Assembly (NCBI GenBank): GCA_028689145.1
Contig: JAQTWT010000002.1
Coordinates: 1 to 64,000, forward strand
DNA from: Gallionella sp.
Lineage (GTDB): Bacteria; Pseudomonadota; Gammaproteobacteria; Burkholderiales; Gallionellaceae
Reading direction: 5' to 3'
DNA: 64,000 bases
In this document: piece after piece, positions 19,244-27,166 of the stretch
Layout of the letters: every line of letters starts with the position of its first letter
How positions within the stretch are numbered: the first letter of the stretch is position 1
Made by a program: the position numbers and the translations under genes
Notes under the pieces: model-generated
Databases searched by the model: none
What the model saw: only the letters and a program-made list of their open reading frames with translations
Told to the model about the DNA's origin: nothing

Positions 19244-19305
19244 CTTGGCGGCGGCGGGTGTGGTGCCATGTAATTCCGATGCTATTTCAAAGGCACAACC
19301 ACCAA

Positions 19306-19330
19306 GTAGGGGCGTGATTTATCGCGCCCT
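19306..19330. repeat. copy of a 25-bp palindromic repeat
   Basis: GTAGGGGCGTGATTTATCGC followed by GCCCT, a near copy (two mismatches) of the 25-bp repeat that occurs as an inverted pair at 34807-34878. It is itself largely palindromic and lies in the 136-bp spacer before mutY. Confidence 0.6.
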
Positions 19331-19379
19331 TTTTCCGGTGCAAGATGTAGATCATAGCGATCACAGTTCCAAATATTGA

Positions 19380-20417
19380 ATGTCCAGTTTTTCTTCCCAG
19401 CTCGTATCCTGGCAGCGCCAGCATGGCCGCCACGGTCTGCCATGGCAAGGCGCTGATGTCTATCGCGTGTGGCTATCCGAGATCATGCTGCAACAGACAC
19501 AGGTCGCCACCGTTCTGCCCTATTACCAGCGTTTCATAGCCGCGTTTCCGACTGTTGCGGCACTCGCGGCGGCCAGTCAGGAACAAGTGCTGGCGTACTG
19601 GAGCGGGCTGGGTTACTACGCGCGAGGGCGCAACCTGCACCATGCCGCGCAACTCATCGTGGAACAATACCACGGCAAGTTTCCGCGCCGCTATGAGCAG
19701 ATACTCGAGCTGCCCGGCATCGGACGCTCCACTGCCGCCGCGATCTGCGCGCTGGCCTGGCATGAACGCCGCGCAATACTCGATGGCAACGTCAAGCGTG
19801 TGCTGGCGCGCTATTGCGGCATCGAAGGCGCGACCGGCGATAAGGCGGTGGAAGCACAGCTCTGGCAACGAGCAGAAACTCTGTTGCCACAACGCTATAT
19901 CGCTATCTATACCCAAGCCCTGATGGATATGGGCGCGACGCTGTGCACACGCAGCAAACCCAAGTGCGGCGAGTGTCCGGTGCAAGCCGGTTGCGTTGCC
20001 TGTCAGACAGATCGCGTGCACGTGCTGCCGACCTCGCGACCGCGCAAAGCCGTGCCGGAGAAGCACACTACCTTTCTATTGCTGCTGCACGGCAACGACA
20101 TCCTGCTGGAAAAGCGTGCGCCGTCCGGCATTTGGGGCGGGCTGTGGTGTCCGCCGCAACTGGAGGACGGGCAGGGTGTTGTCGCGGGTTATTTGCAGCG
20201 CAACGGCATAACGGTGAGCGAAAGAACCGAACTGGACGAATTCACCCACACCTTCACCCATTTCAAGCTGCACATCACCCCGGTGCTGCTGTGCGTCGAG
20301 CATAAACCGCTGCAGGCGCAACAACCGGGCATCATATGGTTGGATGTGGAGGAGGCGCTGAACGGTGCGATTCCGACCCCGGTGCGTATGCTGCTGGAGA
20401 AATTAAGGCGGAGCTGA
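19380..20417 (+). CDS. mutY: A/G-specific adenine DNA glycosylase MutY
   Basis: MutY removes adenine mispaired with 8-oxoguanine. The N-terminal catalytic domain has EIMLQQTQVATVLPYYQRF, the helix-hairpin-helix LPGIGRSTAAAI, and ILDGNVKRVLAR with the catalytic Asp. The 4Fe-4S cluster ligands are C189, C196, C199 and C205 (C-x6-C-x2-C-x5-C). The C-terminal third (about 230-340) is the NUDIX-like 8-oxoG recognition domain. Length 345 is normal (E. coli 350). ATG at 19380 has no strong ribosome site. It is convergent with the next gene, 17 bases apart. Confidence 0.96.
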   Translation: MSSFSSQLVSWQRQHGRHGLPWQGADVYRVWLSEIMLQQTQVATVLPYYQRFIAAFPTVAALAAASQEQVLAYWSGLGYYARGRNLHHAAQLIVEQYHGKFPRRYEQILELPGIGRSTAAAICALAWHERRAILDGNVKRVLARYCGIEGATGDKAVEAQLWQRAETLLPQRYIAIYTQALMDMGATLCTRSKPKCGECPVQAGCVACQTDRVHVLPTSRPRKAVPEKHTTFLLLLHGNDILLEKRAPSGIWGGLWCPPQLEDGQGVVAGYLQRNGITVSERTELDEFTHTFTHFKLHITPVLLCVEHKPLQAQQPGIIWLDVEEALNGAIPTPVRMLLEKLRRS

Positions 20418-20434
20418 ATCGGACGGGTATGGTG

Positions 20435-21067
20435 TTAAACCAGTTTGAGTGCGAAGGCAATCATAATCGCCAGTGTGGGAAATAATAGAACCCAGCCGAC
20501 TGCTTTTGGAAAAGTAGTGACAAATTTATCGATACCCAGATGCATGCGTTCCAGCTCATAAACGAATTTTCGCATCGAATACCACTTGTTCAGTGACTTC
20601 TCGATAGTGCTCAAAGCATGGGGAGAAAAACTGAGCATGAGTGCAATGACCAAAGAAAATACGCTGAGAGTAATTAGTGTCAACCTTGCGCTTTGGACGA
20701 TCCAGACGACAAATGGAAGCGGCAAGTTCAAGGCCAGGCTGGCGGCGATTTTTGTATCGTCCAATGTTGCGGCTAATGTTGCGATTCCAAGCAGGGTGTA
20801 GGCGGATCCAACGATAATAAAAACTGCAAACCAGTTTTTATGTTTTACAACCAGCTGGTTGGTGTCGTGCACAATGGCCAGTTCCCTGAATCCCTTGCGT
20901 GTGGAGACGATGCTGTTCATCGCTTCGAAAATCCTGAACACGTTATCTTTGCAAACGATGAGGCCTATGCTAAGCGCTACGCCAATGGCTCCAAATATCA
21001 GGAAGAGCAGGATGCTGGAGGAGTAGAACACTTGCTCTAGGGCGGGATTGTTAGAAATATTCAACAT
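20435..21067 (-). CDS. predicted 4-TM membrane protein of unknown function
   Basis: 210 residues with four hydrophobic segments, approximately residues 17-38 (SILLFLIFGAIGVALSIGL), 78-100 (NWFAVFIIVGSAYTLLGIA), 125-150 (LTLITLSVFSLVIALML) and 190-208 (VGWVLLFPTLAIMIAFAL). A soluble segment (about 40-75) separates the first two. On the minus strand GGGAG lies a few bases before the ATG at 21067, which supports the start. I do not recognise a family. It is convergent with mutY and divergent from the sensor kinase gene, 413 bases away. Confidence 0.7.
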   Translation of the reverse strand: MLNISNNPALEQVFYSSSILLFLIFGAIGVALSIGLIVCKDNVFRIFEAMNSIVSTRKGFRELAIVHDTNQLVVKHKNWFAVFIIVGSAYTLLGIATLAATLDDTKIAASLALNLPLPFVVWIVQSARLTLITLSVFSLVIALMLSFSPHALSTIEKSLNKWYSMRKFVYELERMHLGIDKFVTTFPKAVGWVLLFPTLAIMIAFALKLV

Positions 21068-21480
21068 TTTTCCATACTCCCAAAGTAGAAATGCATGATT
21101 TGACCGTTTGCACTGCTGTTTAGCAGATATCAGTCCCGTTGAAGCCTAATCCACTGGTGGGGATAATATGCCTCTTGTGTCAGGCATGCTGTCGGCGTAT
21201 CTCTGATTTTGGTATCAGTGAATAAGGAATTTTGCCATCAGTGTTTGGCTGATGGGTATGGGTGATCTGAGGGGTGGTTGCTGCGCGGCGATGTTTTGTT
21301 ACACGGCAGAACAAGCCACCGACAGGTTGGAAAAGGGGTGACGCATCGCGCAGTCCCTTGGGTTTATATGGCTGCAGATTTTTGATCAATCTGTTGCAGG
21401 ACAGCTTGTAGTCAAGTTGGTGCAGTAGGCTAATGCGTCTGCTGGACAGCCATTGTTGAAATACAATAAGATACAAATCC
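21068..21480. other. 413-bp intergenic region between divergent genes
   Basis: No coding frame or known RNA is supported. The only local structure is a small hairpin, CCATCAG (21235-21241) with CTGATGG (21249-21255). Promoters for both flanking genes must lie here, but none is close enough to consensus to call. Confidence 0.4.
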
Positions 21481-23688
21481 ATGAACGCGCAGAACAACCA
21501 GCAACCGGCTGACGATAGAAGCATTCTTGCGGAGAACCATTTTCCTCTGCTGCGCCGCTTCTCGGTTGCCAGTCTGGTGGCGATGCTTGCCACCGCCGCC
21601 ATTCTGATATTGCTGTACCGGCATGACCAACTTGCCGAGCACGAGAGCATTTCCGAACAGCAGAGCGAACAAATCGCAATTCATTTTATGCGGATGCTGG
21701 GTGATCAGGTTAACACCATACTGCCCGCCAGCAATGGACTCGCTACCGGTACACTACCGGCTAATTCGAGTCCCGCCTTATTGTCTGCAGTGCAGGAAAT
21801 AGTACGCGAACATGACGTACTCAAACTAAAAATTTATAACCTATCGAGGACAATCGTTTACTCGTCTGCCAAGGACGAAATTGGCGTAACCGGCCTTCAT
21901 ACGGATTTTTTGGCAAAAGCGCTATCAGGTGAAGCGAGTTACCGGCATGAATTCCGCGATTCGTTTCACGCGGCAACCGGCGAACTGCGTGATGCCTATA
22001 TTGATATTAGCTACATACCGCTGAATTACGCAGGGAAGCGCATTGGCGCCATCGCGATATACCGCGACTCCACCCCGGTGTTCAGGCATCTGAATACCAA
22101 CACGATACGCATCCCGCTGATCATTTTTGGCGTATTTGCATTGCTGTATGCCGCGTTGTTTTTCTACATACGCAGAACCGACCTCGCCATTGAGGAATGG
22201 CAGAAATTTATCCACGACACTGCTTTGGTCGGGGAAGCGCAGCAGCGCATGTCGCGTTTTATCGCCAATGTGCCGGGCTTCGTTTTTTCCTTCCGCAGAT
22301 CACCTGAAGGCCATTGCAGCTTTCCATTTGCCAGTCCTGGCATCAACGAGATTTACGGCCTGCATCCCGAAGACGTGCGTGACGACATGGCTGCGCTGCA
22401 TAAGTTGGCGCATCCCGAGGATGCGCGTCGTGTCGAGGATATTCTCGACGAGTCGGCAAGAATTATGGCACCTGTCAAAATGGAGTTTCGCGTGTTGCGT
22501 CCGGGACATCCTGAGTGTTGGATCGAGTGCCGTTCCACCCCTGAGTGCGAGGCCGATGGAGGCATGATCTGGCATGGCATTATGCTCGATATTACCGAGC
22601 GCAAGCGTGTGGAAGCCATGCTGGTGCAACGCGAACATGAATTCCGTACTCTGGCGGAAAACATGCCGGACACGCTGATCCGCTATGACCGCGAAGGCCA
22701 TCGCACCTACATCAATCCGGCGCTGAAGCGAATTTCTGCTGTCAGGGACGAACAAATGATCGGCTTGACGCAGCAGGAATCCAATCCTTTTACCATGCCG
22801 GAAATTTACCGGCTGGCACTGGAACATACGCTTGCAACGGGTGAGCACAGCGAGCTCGAGCTACCGATACGCACGCCATCGGGCGACATACGCACCAACC
22901 TGGTTTCCATCGCGGCAGAGCGGGCGGCGGATGGGCAAATTACGGGCGCGATTACCATCGGTCACGACATCACCGAGCGCAAACAGGCAGAACGCCAACT
23001 GCGTGAGCTTACTGCCTATCTACAAACGGTGCGAGAGGAAGAAAAGGCCGGGTTCGCACGGGAAATTCACGATGGTCTGGGGGGTACGCTGTTCGCGCTC
23101 AATTTACAAGCATCACTGTTGAATATGGAACTGCCTGCCGATTTGAAACAAACGCCGCTGTTTGATCACATCCAATTGATATCGCAATTGATCGACAGCG
23201 CAACCGTATCTATGCGCTCCATCATCAATGACATGCATCCGAGCATCCTTAACGACCTTGGGCTCCCCGCGGCGATTAAATGGCAAGCTGAGCAATTCCA
23301 CAAACGCTCCGGCATCGAGTGCAGGGTCAGTTGCTGCTATAAGGAAGGCAATGAGTGGTGTAACTACGAATACCGTGAATGCAAGCTGGACAAAACACCG
23401 TCGATTAACCTGTTCCGTATCTTTCAGGAAGCCCTTACCAATGTTGAGCGGCATTCCGGTGCCTCCAGAGTGGAAGTCGAATTTCGACTCGATGATAGTG
23501 AAGTGATGTTGTCGATCAGCGACAATGGGCGAGGTCTGCCGGAAGGGCATAACATCGCTGCAACCTCGTATGGCATACGTGGCATGCGTGAGCGTGTCGT
23601 GCATCTGGGTGGCAAGATCGGATTCGGCAGGCCGCGCGGTGGCGGATTCAGTATAAGTGTGGAATTACCGTTGCCCGCCATAACATAA
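21481..23688 (+). CDS. membrane PAS sensor histidine kinase, NarL-type (HisKA_3)
   Basis: 735 residues with a transmembrane helix at about 27-47, a periplasmic sensor region to about 205, a second helix at about 209-231 (IPLIIFGVFALLYAALFFYI), two PAS domains (about 250-375 and 383-505), a HisKA_3 dimerisation domain and an HATPase_c domain (from about 635). The phosphoacceptor is H530 in REIHDGLGG. ATP-binding motifs are FQEALTNVERHS, SDNGRGLP and GIRGMRERV. Just before the ATPase domain there is a short insert with five cysteines (C614, C618, C619, C627, C634), unusual for the family. No response regulator gene is adjacent, so it is an orphan kinase. Signal unknown. Confidence 0.9.
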   Translation: MNAQNNQQPADDRSILAENHFPLLRRFSVASLVAMLATAAILILLYRHDQLAEHESISEQQSEQIAIHFMRMLGDQVNTILPASNGLATGTLPANSSPALLSAVQEIVREHDVLKLKIYNLSRTIVYSSAKDEIGVTGLHTDFLAKALSGEASYRHEFRDSFHAATGELRDAYIDISYIPLNYAGKRIGAIAIYRDSTPVFRHLNTNTIRIPLIIFGVFALLYAALFFYIRRTDLAIEEWQKFIHDTALVGEAQQRMSRFIANVPGFVFSFRRSPEGHCSFPFASPGINEIYGLHPEDVRDDMAALHKLAHPEDARRVEDILDESARIMAPVKMEFRVLRPGHPECWIECRSTPECEADGGMIWHGIMLDITERKRVEAMLVQREHEFRTLAENMPDTLIRYDREGHRTYINPALKRISAVRDEQMIGLTQQESNPFTMPEIYRLALEHTLATGEHSELELPIRTPSGDIRTNLVSIAAERAADGQITGAITIGHDITERKQAERQLRELTAYLQTVREEEKAGFAREIHDGLGGTLFALNLQASLLNMELPADLKQTPLFDHIQLISQLIDSATVSMRSIINDMHPSILNDLGLPAAIKWQAEQFHKRSGIECRVSCCYKEGNEWCNYEYRECKLDKTPSINLFRIFQEALTNVERHSGASRVEVEFRLDDSEVMLSISDNGRGLPEGHNIAATSYGIRGMRERVVHLGGKIGFGRPRGGGFSISVELPLPAIT

Positions 23689-23747
23689 AAATAGGCAAAA
23701 GCTGTCCACGACAATTGAAAATCAAGGTTGGCTGTCTTATGACGGCA

Positions 23748-24119
23748 TCAGCCTCCGGCGTAATTCAGGTAGGCAGCCCAGGCGATTCCGGCGACCGCAA
23801 GCAGCAGGATGGGAATGGCAAATTTCTTCGCCCAGCGCCTCATTAACGGCACCTCGGAGTCCGGCAATATCGGCCTGGGTTCGCCGCAATTCGGGCAGGG
23901 TGTGTACTTCAGCCAGGCGGTCACCGAGCTGCGGTCGATGATCCAAGGCGTGGATTTATACTCGGTCGACAGGTGGTTCTTGACGATCAGCGGTGTTTTG
24001 CAGACTCGGCACGCACGGGTTTCCGCTTTCCTGGATGCGACCGTGTCGCACTTGCAGTGCGGGCATATTCTCGCGTTGTCGCTTATTTCTTTTCCGCAGC
24101 CGGAGCACTTGACCAGCAT
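23748..24119 (-). CDS. zinc-ribbon protein with C-terminal membrane anchor
   Basis: A 123-residue protein. The N-terminal zinc ribbon is MLVKCSGCGKEISDNARICP-type (C-x2-C ... C-x2-C), a second set of cysteine pairs (CRVCK, CPNCGE) follows, and a single hydrophobic helix near the C-terminus (FAIPILLLAVAGIAWAAYL) would anchor it in the inner membrane with the ribbon in the cytoplasm. A longer frame to 24266 exists, but the zinc ribbon naturally starts at the ATG at 24119. It is convergent with the sensor kinase. No specific function can be assigned. Confidence 0.65.
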   Translation of the reverse strand: MLVKCSGCGKEISDNARICPHCKCDTVASRKAETRACRVCKTPLIVKNHLSTEYKSTPWIIDRSSVTAWLKYTPCPNCGEPRPILPDSEVPLMRRWAKKFAIPILLLAVAGIAWAAYLNYAGG

Positions 24120-24418
24120 ATATAGACCTTGTGTAGTAAGGGGTAAACGGTCGGAGTCGGGCGACCTGAATTCGCCGGTCGCATCTTGCCCGAGCTGATG
24201 CAGCGCATCAACCCCGGTGCAAAGATTGCCGATAACGTGCGGCATTGTACTTTGGGACAATATCATTCGGCCAGAATTGACCGTAGAATTTTAGCTTAAC
24301 GTAGTGTCATCAAGCCATTTCCAAAGAACAGCTTTTGACGCATCTAGCTGATTTATAGGGGGAACGGAGTAACCGGGTGTAATCCGGTTGACGCTCTGAT
24401 TTCCGGGAAGTGATAGAA

Positions 24419-24619
24419 ATGATGTCTGCAAAGCAAACTTTAGAAATCTTTCATACCGGTCATGCCACTGCGGGCAATCGGCGCGATATATTTTCATACA
24501 TCTCCTCCTCCCCAAAATCGCCAAAATTTAATGAATTGCAATCAAGGTACGCGACTGTTGACGTAACCGATAGCAATTTGAAATCGCCCGGTTTTAAGGA
24601 ATTAAAACCGGACGCGTAA
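24419..24619 (+). CDS. small ORF A, paralogue of small ORF B, before csp copy 1
   Basis: About 66 residues, not from a family I recognise. It contains ISSSPKSPKFNELQSRYAT, matching LSSSPKSPKLNELRSRHIT in the ORF at 25185-25382, which also precedes a cold-shock gene. Between the two, many codon differences in this block are synonymous (CCA/CCG, AAA/AAG, GAA/GAG, TTG/CTG, TCA/TCG), which argues for real translation. A second weaker copy of the motif, LKSPGFKELK, occurs near the end. Starts at 24410 (GTG), 24419 or 24422 (ATG) are possible; GGGAAG at 24405-24410 fits either ATG. It ends 62 bases before csp copy 1. Confidence 0.5.
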   Translation: MMSAKQTLEIFHTGHATAGNRRDIFSYISSSPKSPKFNELQSRYATVDVTDSNLKSPGFKELKPDA

Positions 24620-24681
24620 AGCATTATTGTTGTAAACAACCCGCAGGGGGTTTCCCTGTTTTATGAGTAAGGAATAGTCAA

Positions 24682-24885
24682 ATGGCAGCAGGTACAGTTA
24701 AATGGTTCAACGATGCAAAAGGTTTTGGTTTCATCACCCCCGATGACGGCAGCGAAGATTTGTTCGCGCACTTCTCCGCCATTAACATGAGCGGATTCAA
24801 GTCGCTCAAGGAAGGCCAGAAGGTTACTTTCGAAGTGACACAGGGCCAAAAAGGCAAACAAGCTTCCAATATCCAGGCTCCTTAA
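24682..24885 (+). CDS. cold-shock protein, CspA family (copy 1)
   Basis: A 67-residue single cold-shock domain, [20 protein letters not shown], with RNP1 (KGFGFI) and RNP2 (LFAHF). Such proteins bind single-stranded RNA and DNA and act as RNA chaperones. It differs from copy 2 by one residue (Ala3 versus Thr3). AAGGAA before the ATG is the ribosome site. An intrinsic terminator follows directly, so it is the last gene of its transcript, possibly with small ORF A. Confidence 0.97.
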   Translation: MAAGTVKWFNDAKGFGFITPDDGSEDLFAHFSAINMSGFKSLKEGQKVTFEVTQGQKGKQASNIQAP

Positions 24886-24901
24886 CCGGTTCCTGAATTG
24901 A

Positions 24902-24936
24902 TAAAAGCCCGGCACGAAAGTGCCGGGCTTTTTTTG
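24902..24936 (+). terminator. intrinsic terminator of csp copy 1
   Basis: AGCCCGGCA (24906-24914), loop CGAAAG, TGCCGGGCT (24921-24929) and a T-run. Confidence 0.92.
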
Positions 24937-25072
24937 TCCGGGAAATGGCTATGTTATTGCCAATTCCCGCTCATACCCAATCGCAGATTACCCCGCTGCG
25001 TAAGTGAATGGAAAAATTGACGCGAAGCAGGACTTCATCCGTTATCCAAATTTAGCCACCATTCAATATTAC

Positions 25073-25102
25073 TAGGCCGAAATATCTATATATTTCGGCC
25101 TA
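25073..25102. repeat. perfect 12-bp inverted repeat between the two csp units
   Basis: TAGGCCGAAATA, loop TCTATA, TATTTCGGCCTA. There is no clear T-run after it. It lies about 80 bases before the start of small ORF B and could be a terminator for read-through from copy 1 or a leader structure of copy 2. Confidence 0.55.
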
Positions 25103-25184
25103 TATGATTTTCTTCCCAAGCTAGGCATAATTCGCGCCCGCTCAACATGGGCGGGTTGTAATAATTATTCAGCAAGGATGTGTT

Positions 25185-25382
25185 ATGTTGCCCGCTATGC
25201 CAGTTTTAAATAGTACTTACGCTGATCGCGCAACTGTGAATAGTGCTGCGGGCATGTTCATTAATGATTTATCATCCTCCCCGAAATCGCCAAAGTTAAA
25301 TGAGCTGCGATCGAGGCACATAACTCGTCATGCGACAGATATTGATGCAAAGTCGGTCAAGTCTGAAAAGGACAAAACCTAA
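25185..25382 (+). CDS. small ORF B, paralogue of small ORF A, before csp copy 2
   Basis: 65 residues starting MLPAMPVLNSTYADRATVNS, with the shared block SSSPKSPKLNELRSR in the middle and a lysine-rich end (KSVKSEKDKT). AAGGA at 25174-25178 sits at a good distance from the ATG at 25185. It is basic and Ser/Pro/Lys-rich, with no membrane segment. It ends 72 bases before csp copy 2, the same arrangement as small ORF A. No known family is recognised. Confidence 0.55.
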   Translation: MLPAMPVLNSTYADRATVNSAAGMFINDLSSSPKSPKLNELRSRHITRHATDIDAKSVKSEKDKT

Positions 25383-25454
25383 GCGATAAAAGCTCTGGTG
25401 TTGTAAAAAAAGCCTGCAGGGGGTTTCCCTGTTTTATGAGTAAGGAATAGTCAA

Positions 25455-25658
25455 ATGGCAACAGGTACAGTTAAATGGTTCAACGACGCAAAAGGTTTTG
25501 GTTTCATCACCCCCGATGACGGCAGCGAAGATTTGTTCGCGCACTTCTCCGCCATCAACATGAGCGGATTCAAGTCGCTCAAGGAAGGCCAGAAGGTTAC
25601 TTTCGAAGTGACGCAGGGCCAAAAAGGCAAACAAGCTTCCAATATCCAGGCTCCTTAA
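25455..25658 (+). CDS. cold-shock protein, CspA family (copy 2)
   Basis: 67 residues, [20 protein letters not shown], with RNP1 KGFGFI and RNP2 LFAHF. It differs from copy 1 at one residue and at a handful of silent positions. The near-identity against the strong divergence of the upstream small ORFs suggests gene conversion or strong constraint on the csp part. Confidence 0.97.
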   Translation: MATGTVKWFNDAKGFGFITPDDGSEDLFAHFSAINMSGFKSLKEGQKVTFEVTQGQKGKQASNIQAP

Positions 25659-25674
25659 CCGGTTCCTGAATTGA

Positions 25675-25709
25675 TAAAAGCCCGGCACGAAAGTGCCGGG
25701 CTTTTTTTG
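25675..25709 (+). terminator. intrinsic terminator of csp copy 2
   Basis: The same AGCCCGGCA / TGCCGGGCT stem and T-run as after copy 1. Confidence 0.92.
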
Positions 25710-25937
25710 TCCGGAAAATGGCGTGTGCTGTTACTGGCCTTTATTTATTTCAAATTTCATATCGCTCCACAGGATCGGATATTCGTTAATTTCCGCTGTG
25801 TGCCAACAGGAGACATTCGTGTCTGCCCGTACTATTATGTATATGAGGACAGGCAAGATAGAGGGACTCCAATGAATCAATCAGTTGCTGAAAATATGTA
25901 CGCCTCATTGTTGTCAATAATACGGACAGGTGCGTCC

Positions 25938-25955
25938 GCCTAATAACTGTTAGGT
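25938..25955 (+). other. possible decayed attC right end before the TIR gene
   Basis: GTTAGGT (25949-25955) fits the integron R-box GTTRRRY exactly. Just upstream GCCTAAT (25938-25944) is one base from RYYYAAC. A full attC fold with extrahelical bases cannot be traced upstream, so this would be a collapsed or truncated site. The preceding 25710-25937 holds only a 23-codon frame (25872-25943) that I do not regard as supported. Confidence 0.3.
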
Positions 25956-25971
25956 TTCTTTGGAGTGCTGT

Positions 25972-26722
25972 ATGCAAACTGTCGCCTCACGAATCGAAGA
26001 CCTCGTTAACGCTGGCTTTAATGTAGCCAAGAGTGCTGATTACAGGAACTGGGCAAATCGAGTGTCCGACGTTCCTGTCGTCCGCCATTGACGAGGGTGC
26101 CGCTACGAAATTCAAAGAGCTAGGGAATGAGGGGTTTACTGAAACATGGATGGATTGTAGAGACCGACAAGTAGGTCATCTCGAAGGGTTGGCAGTTCGC
26201 CTTGCAAACGAAGACTCAAAAAGAGAATCATCAAGTCCATCCGCAACAACATCAACACCACCTGTACATCTGACCAAAAAGGTGTTCGTGGTACACGGGC
26301 ACGATAATGAGGCAAAGGAAACGGTTGCTCGGTTTATTGAGCGCCTGCGCCTTACACCTGTCATTCTTCATGAACAACCTAACTCTGGCCGAACCATTAT
26401 TGAAAAATTCGAGGTGTTCTCTGATGTTGGTTTCGCAGTAGTCCTGCTCACTCCAGATGACATTGGCGCGCCATCATTAGAACCAAAGAATCTCAAGTCA
26501 CGAGCCAGACAGAATGTAATACTTGAACTTGGGTATTTTATGGGCAAGCTTTCTCGGTTCAGAGTCTGCGCCCTCTATAAGCAAGGAGTTGAAATGCCTT
26601 CTGATTATCAAGGCGTCCTGTACATCGAAATGGATTCTGCCGGTGCTTGGAAGAAAAAGCTGGCTCAGGAACTTGTCGAGGCCAACCTCTCCATTGACCT
26701 TGACGGGCTCCTTCATGCGTAA
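25972..26722 (+). pseudogene. TIR-like nucleotide-binding protein, frameshifted
   Basis: The gene starts at ATG 25972 after GGAG and reads MQTVASRIEDLVNAGFNVAK to about residue 32, then must shift frame at 26065-26068 (one extra C) to continue as TFLSSAIDEGAATKFKELG. Without the shift the first frame stops at once (PVVRH, stop), and the second has only a GTG at 26033. The joined product would be about 250 residues: an N-terminal helical domain, a Ser/Thr/Pro linker, and a C-terminal TIR-like domain with KKVFVVHGHDNEAK, EQPNSGRTIIEKFE, AVVLLTPDDIG and RARQNVILELGYFMGKL. This matches the predicted nucleotide-binding TIR-like family also used in Pycsar and CBASS effectors. It is flanked by integron-like boxes. 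Sequencing error is an alternative to a real frameshift. Confidence 0.75.
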
Positions 26723-26725
26723 GAA

Positions 26726-26804
26726 ACCTAACCCTCCGCTCGAGTTCGCCCCCTTCGGGGGTTGGGACGCGCCGCAAGCGTCGCGCCCCTCAGCTACATT
26801 AGGC
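26726..26804 (+). other. attC-like recombination site between two cassettes
   Basis: Begins 4 bases after the TIR stop with ACCTAAC (fits RYYYAAC) and ends with ATTAGGC (one base off GTTRRRY). Inside, GCTCGAG near the left end pairs with CTCAGC near the right end, with one extrahelical C, as in L-boxes of attC. The boxes are separated by short unpaired spacers (CCTCC; TAC). The centre is a GC-rich variable stem (CCCCCTTCGGGGG). Total length is 79 bases. The altered G at the right box lowers the confidence. Confidence 0.5.
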
Positions 26805-26826
26805 GAGCATAAATTTTGGAGAACGT

Positions 26827-27162
26827 ATGAACCAGATTTTGTACGATGAATTGGTCAAGCTAGCTAAAAGCGATAAATTGACGTTCTATAGCAAAGTTGC
26901 TCCTCTTGTTGGCCTTTCGATGGATGATGAAGAAGATCGGAATGAGATAGCGCGTCTTTTGGGTGAAATAGCTGTTTATGAGCATAAACAAGGCCGCCCA
27001 ATGCTGACATCATTGGTAATTCACAAGGGGAATGACAACAATCCAGGCGAGGGTTTTTTTTCAATTGCTACAGAGCTGGGATTGTATAGCGGTTCTCGTG
27101 ATCAATTGGAGAGAGTAACTTTTTGGGCAAATCAAGTAAAAGCGGTTCACAACCACTGGTGA
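26827..27162 (+). CDS. small conserved-looking protein in a putative cassette
   Basis: 111 residues, cytosolic, beginning MNQILYDELVKLAKSDKLTF, with a centre of LLGEIAVYEHKQGRPMLTSL and GNDNNPGEGFFSIATELGLY. The pattern of a short helical N-terminus followed by E-x-x-x-G-R-P-M-L-x-S-L and P-G-x-G-F-F resembles a hypothetical family that I recall from mobile contexts, but I cannot name a function. GGAGA precedes the ATG at 26827. Composition is more AT-rich than the core genes. The stop is followed within 5 bases by GCCTAAC, as in integron cassettes. Confidence 0.65.
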   Translation: MNQILYDELVKLAKSDKLTFYSKVAPLVGLSMDDEEDRNEIARLLGEIAVYEHKQGRPMLTSLVIHKGNDNNPGEGFFSIATELGLYSGSRDQLERVTFWANQVKAVHNHW

Positions 27163-27166
27163 ATAT

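Larger units (their letters stand above)
24643..24949 (+). repeat. 307-bp direct repeat, copy 1 (csp leader, gene, terminator)
   Basis: Nearly identical to 25416-25722, 773 bases downstream, with only a few substitutions. It includes a 5-prime leader hairpin (CAGGG ... CCCTG), a four-codon mini-frame (ATGAGTAAGGAATAG) that overlaps the ribosome site, the cold-shock gene and its terminator. The small ORFs outside the repeat are much more diverged. Confidence 0.9.
25416..25722 (+). repeat. 307-bp direct repeat, copy 2
   Basis: Second copy of the csp leader-gene-terminator unit at 24643-24949, with the same leader hairpin and mini-frame. Confidence 0.9.

Noticed and set aside
24643-25722. CRISPR-like array
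   Set aside because: Only two long direct repeats containing a gene each; no short regularly spaced repeats anywhere in the window.
25671-25943. 90-residue frame after csp copy 2
   Set aside because: It starts inside the csp terminator region, has no family pattern and no ribosome site; its last 23 codons could at most be a tiny frame.
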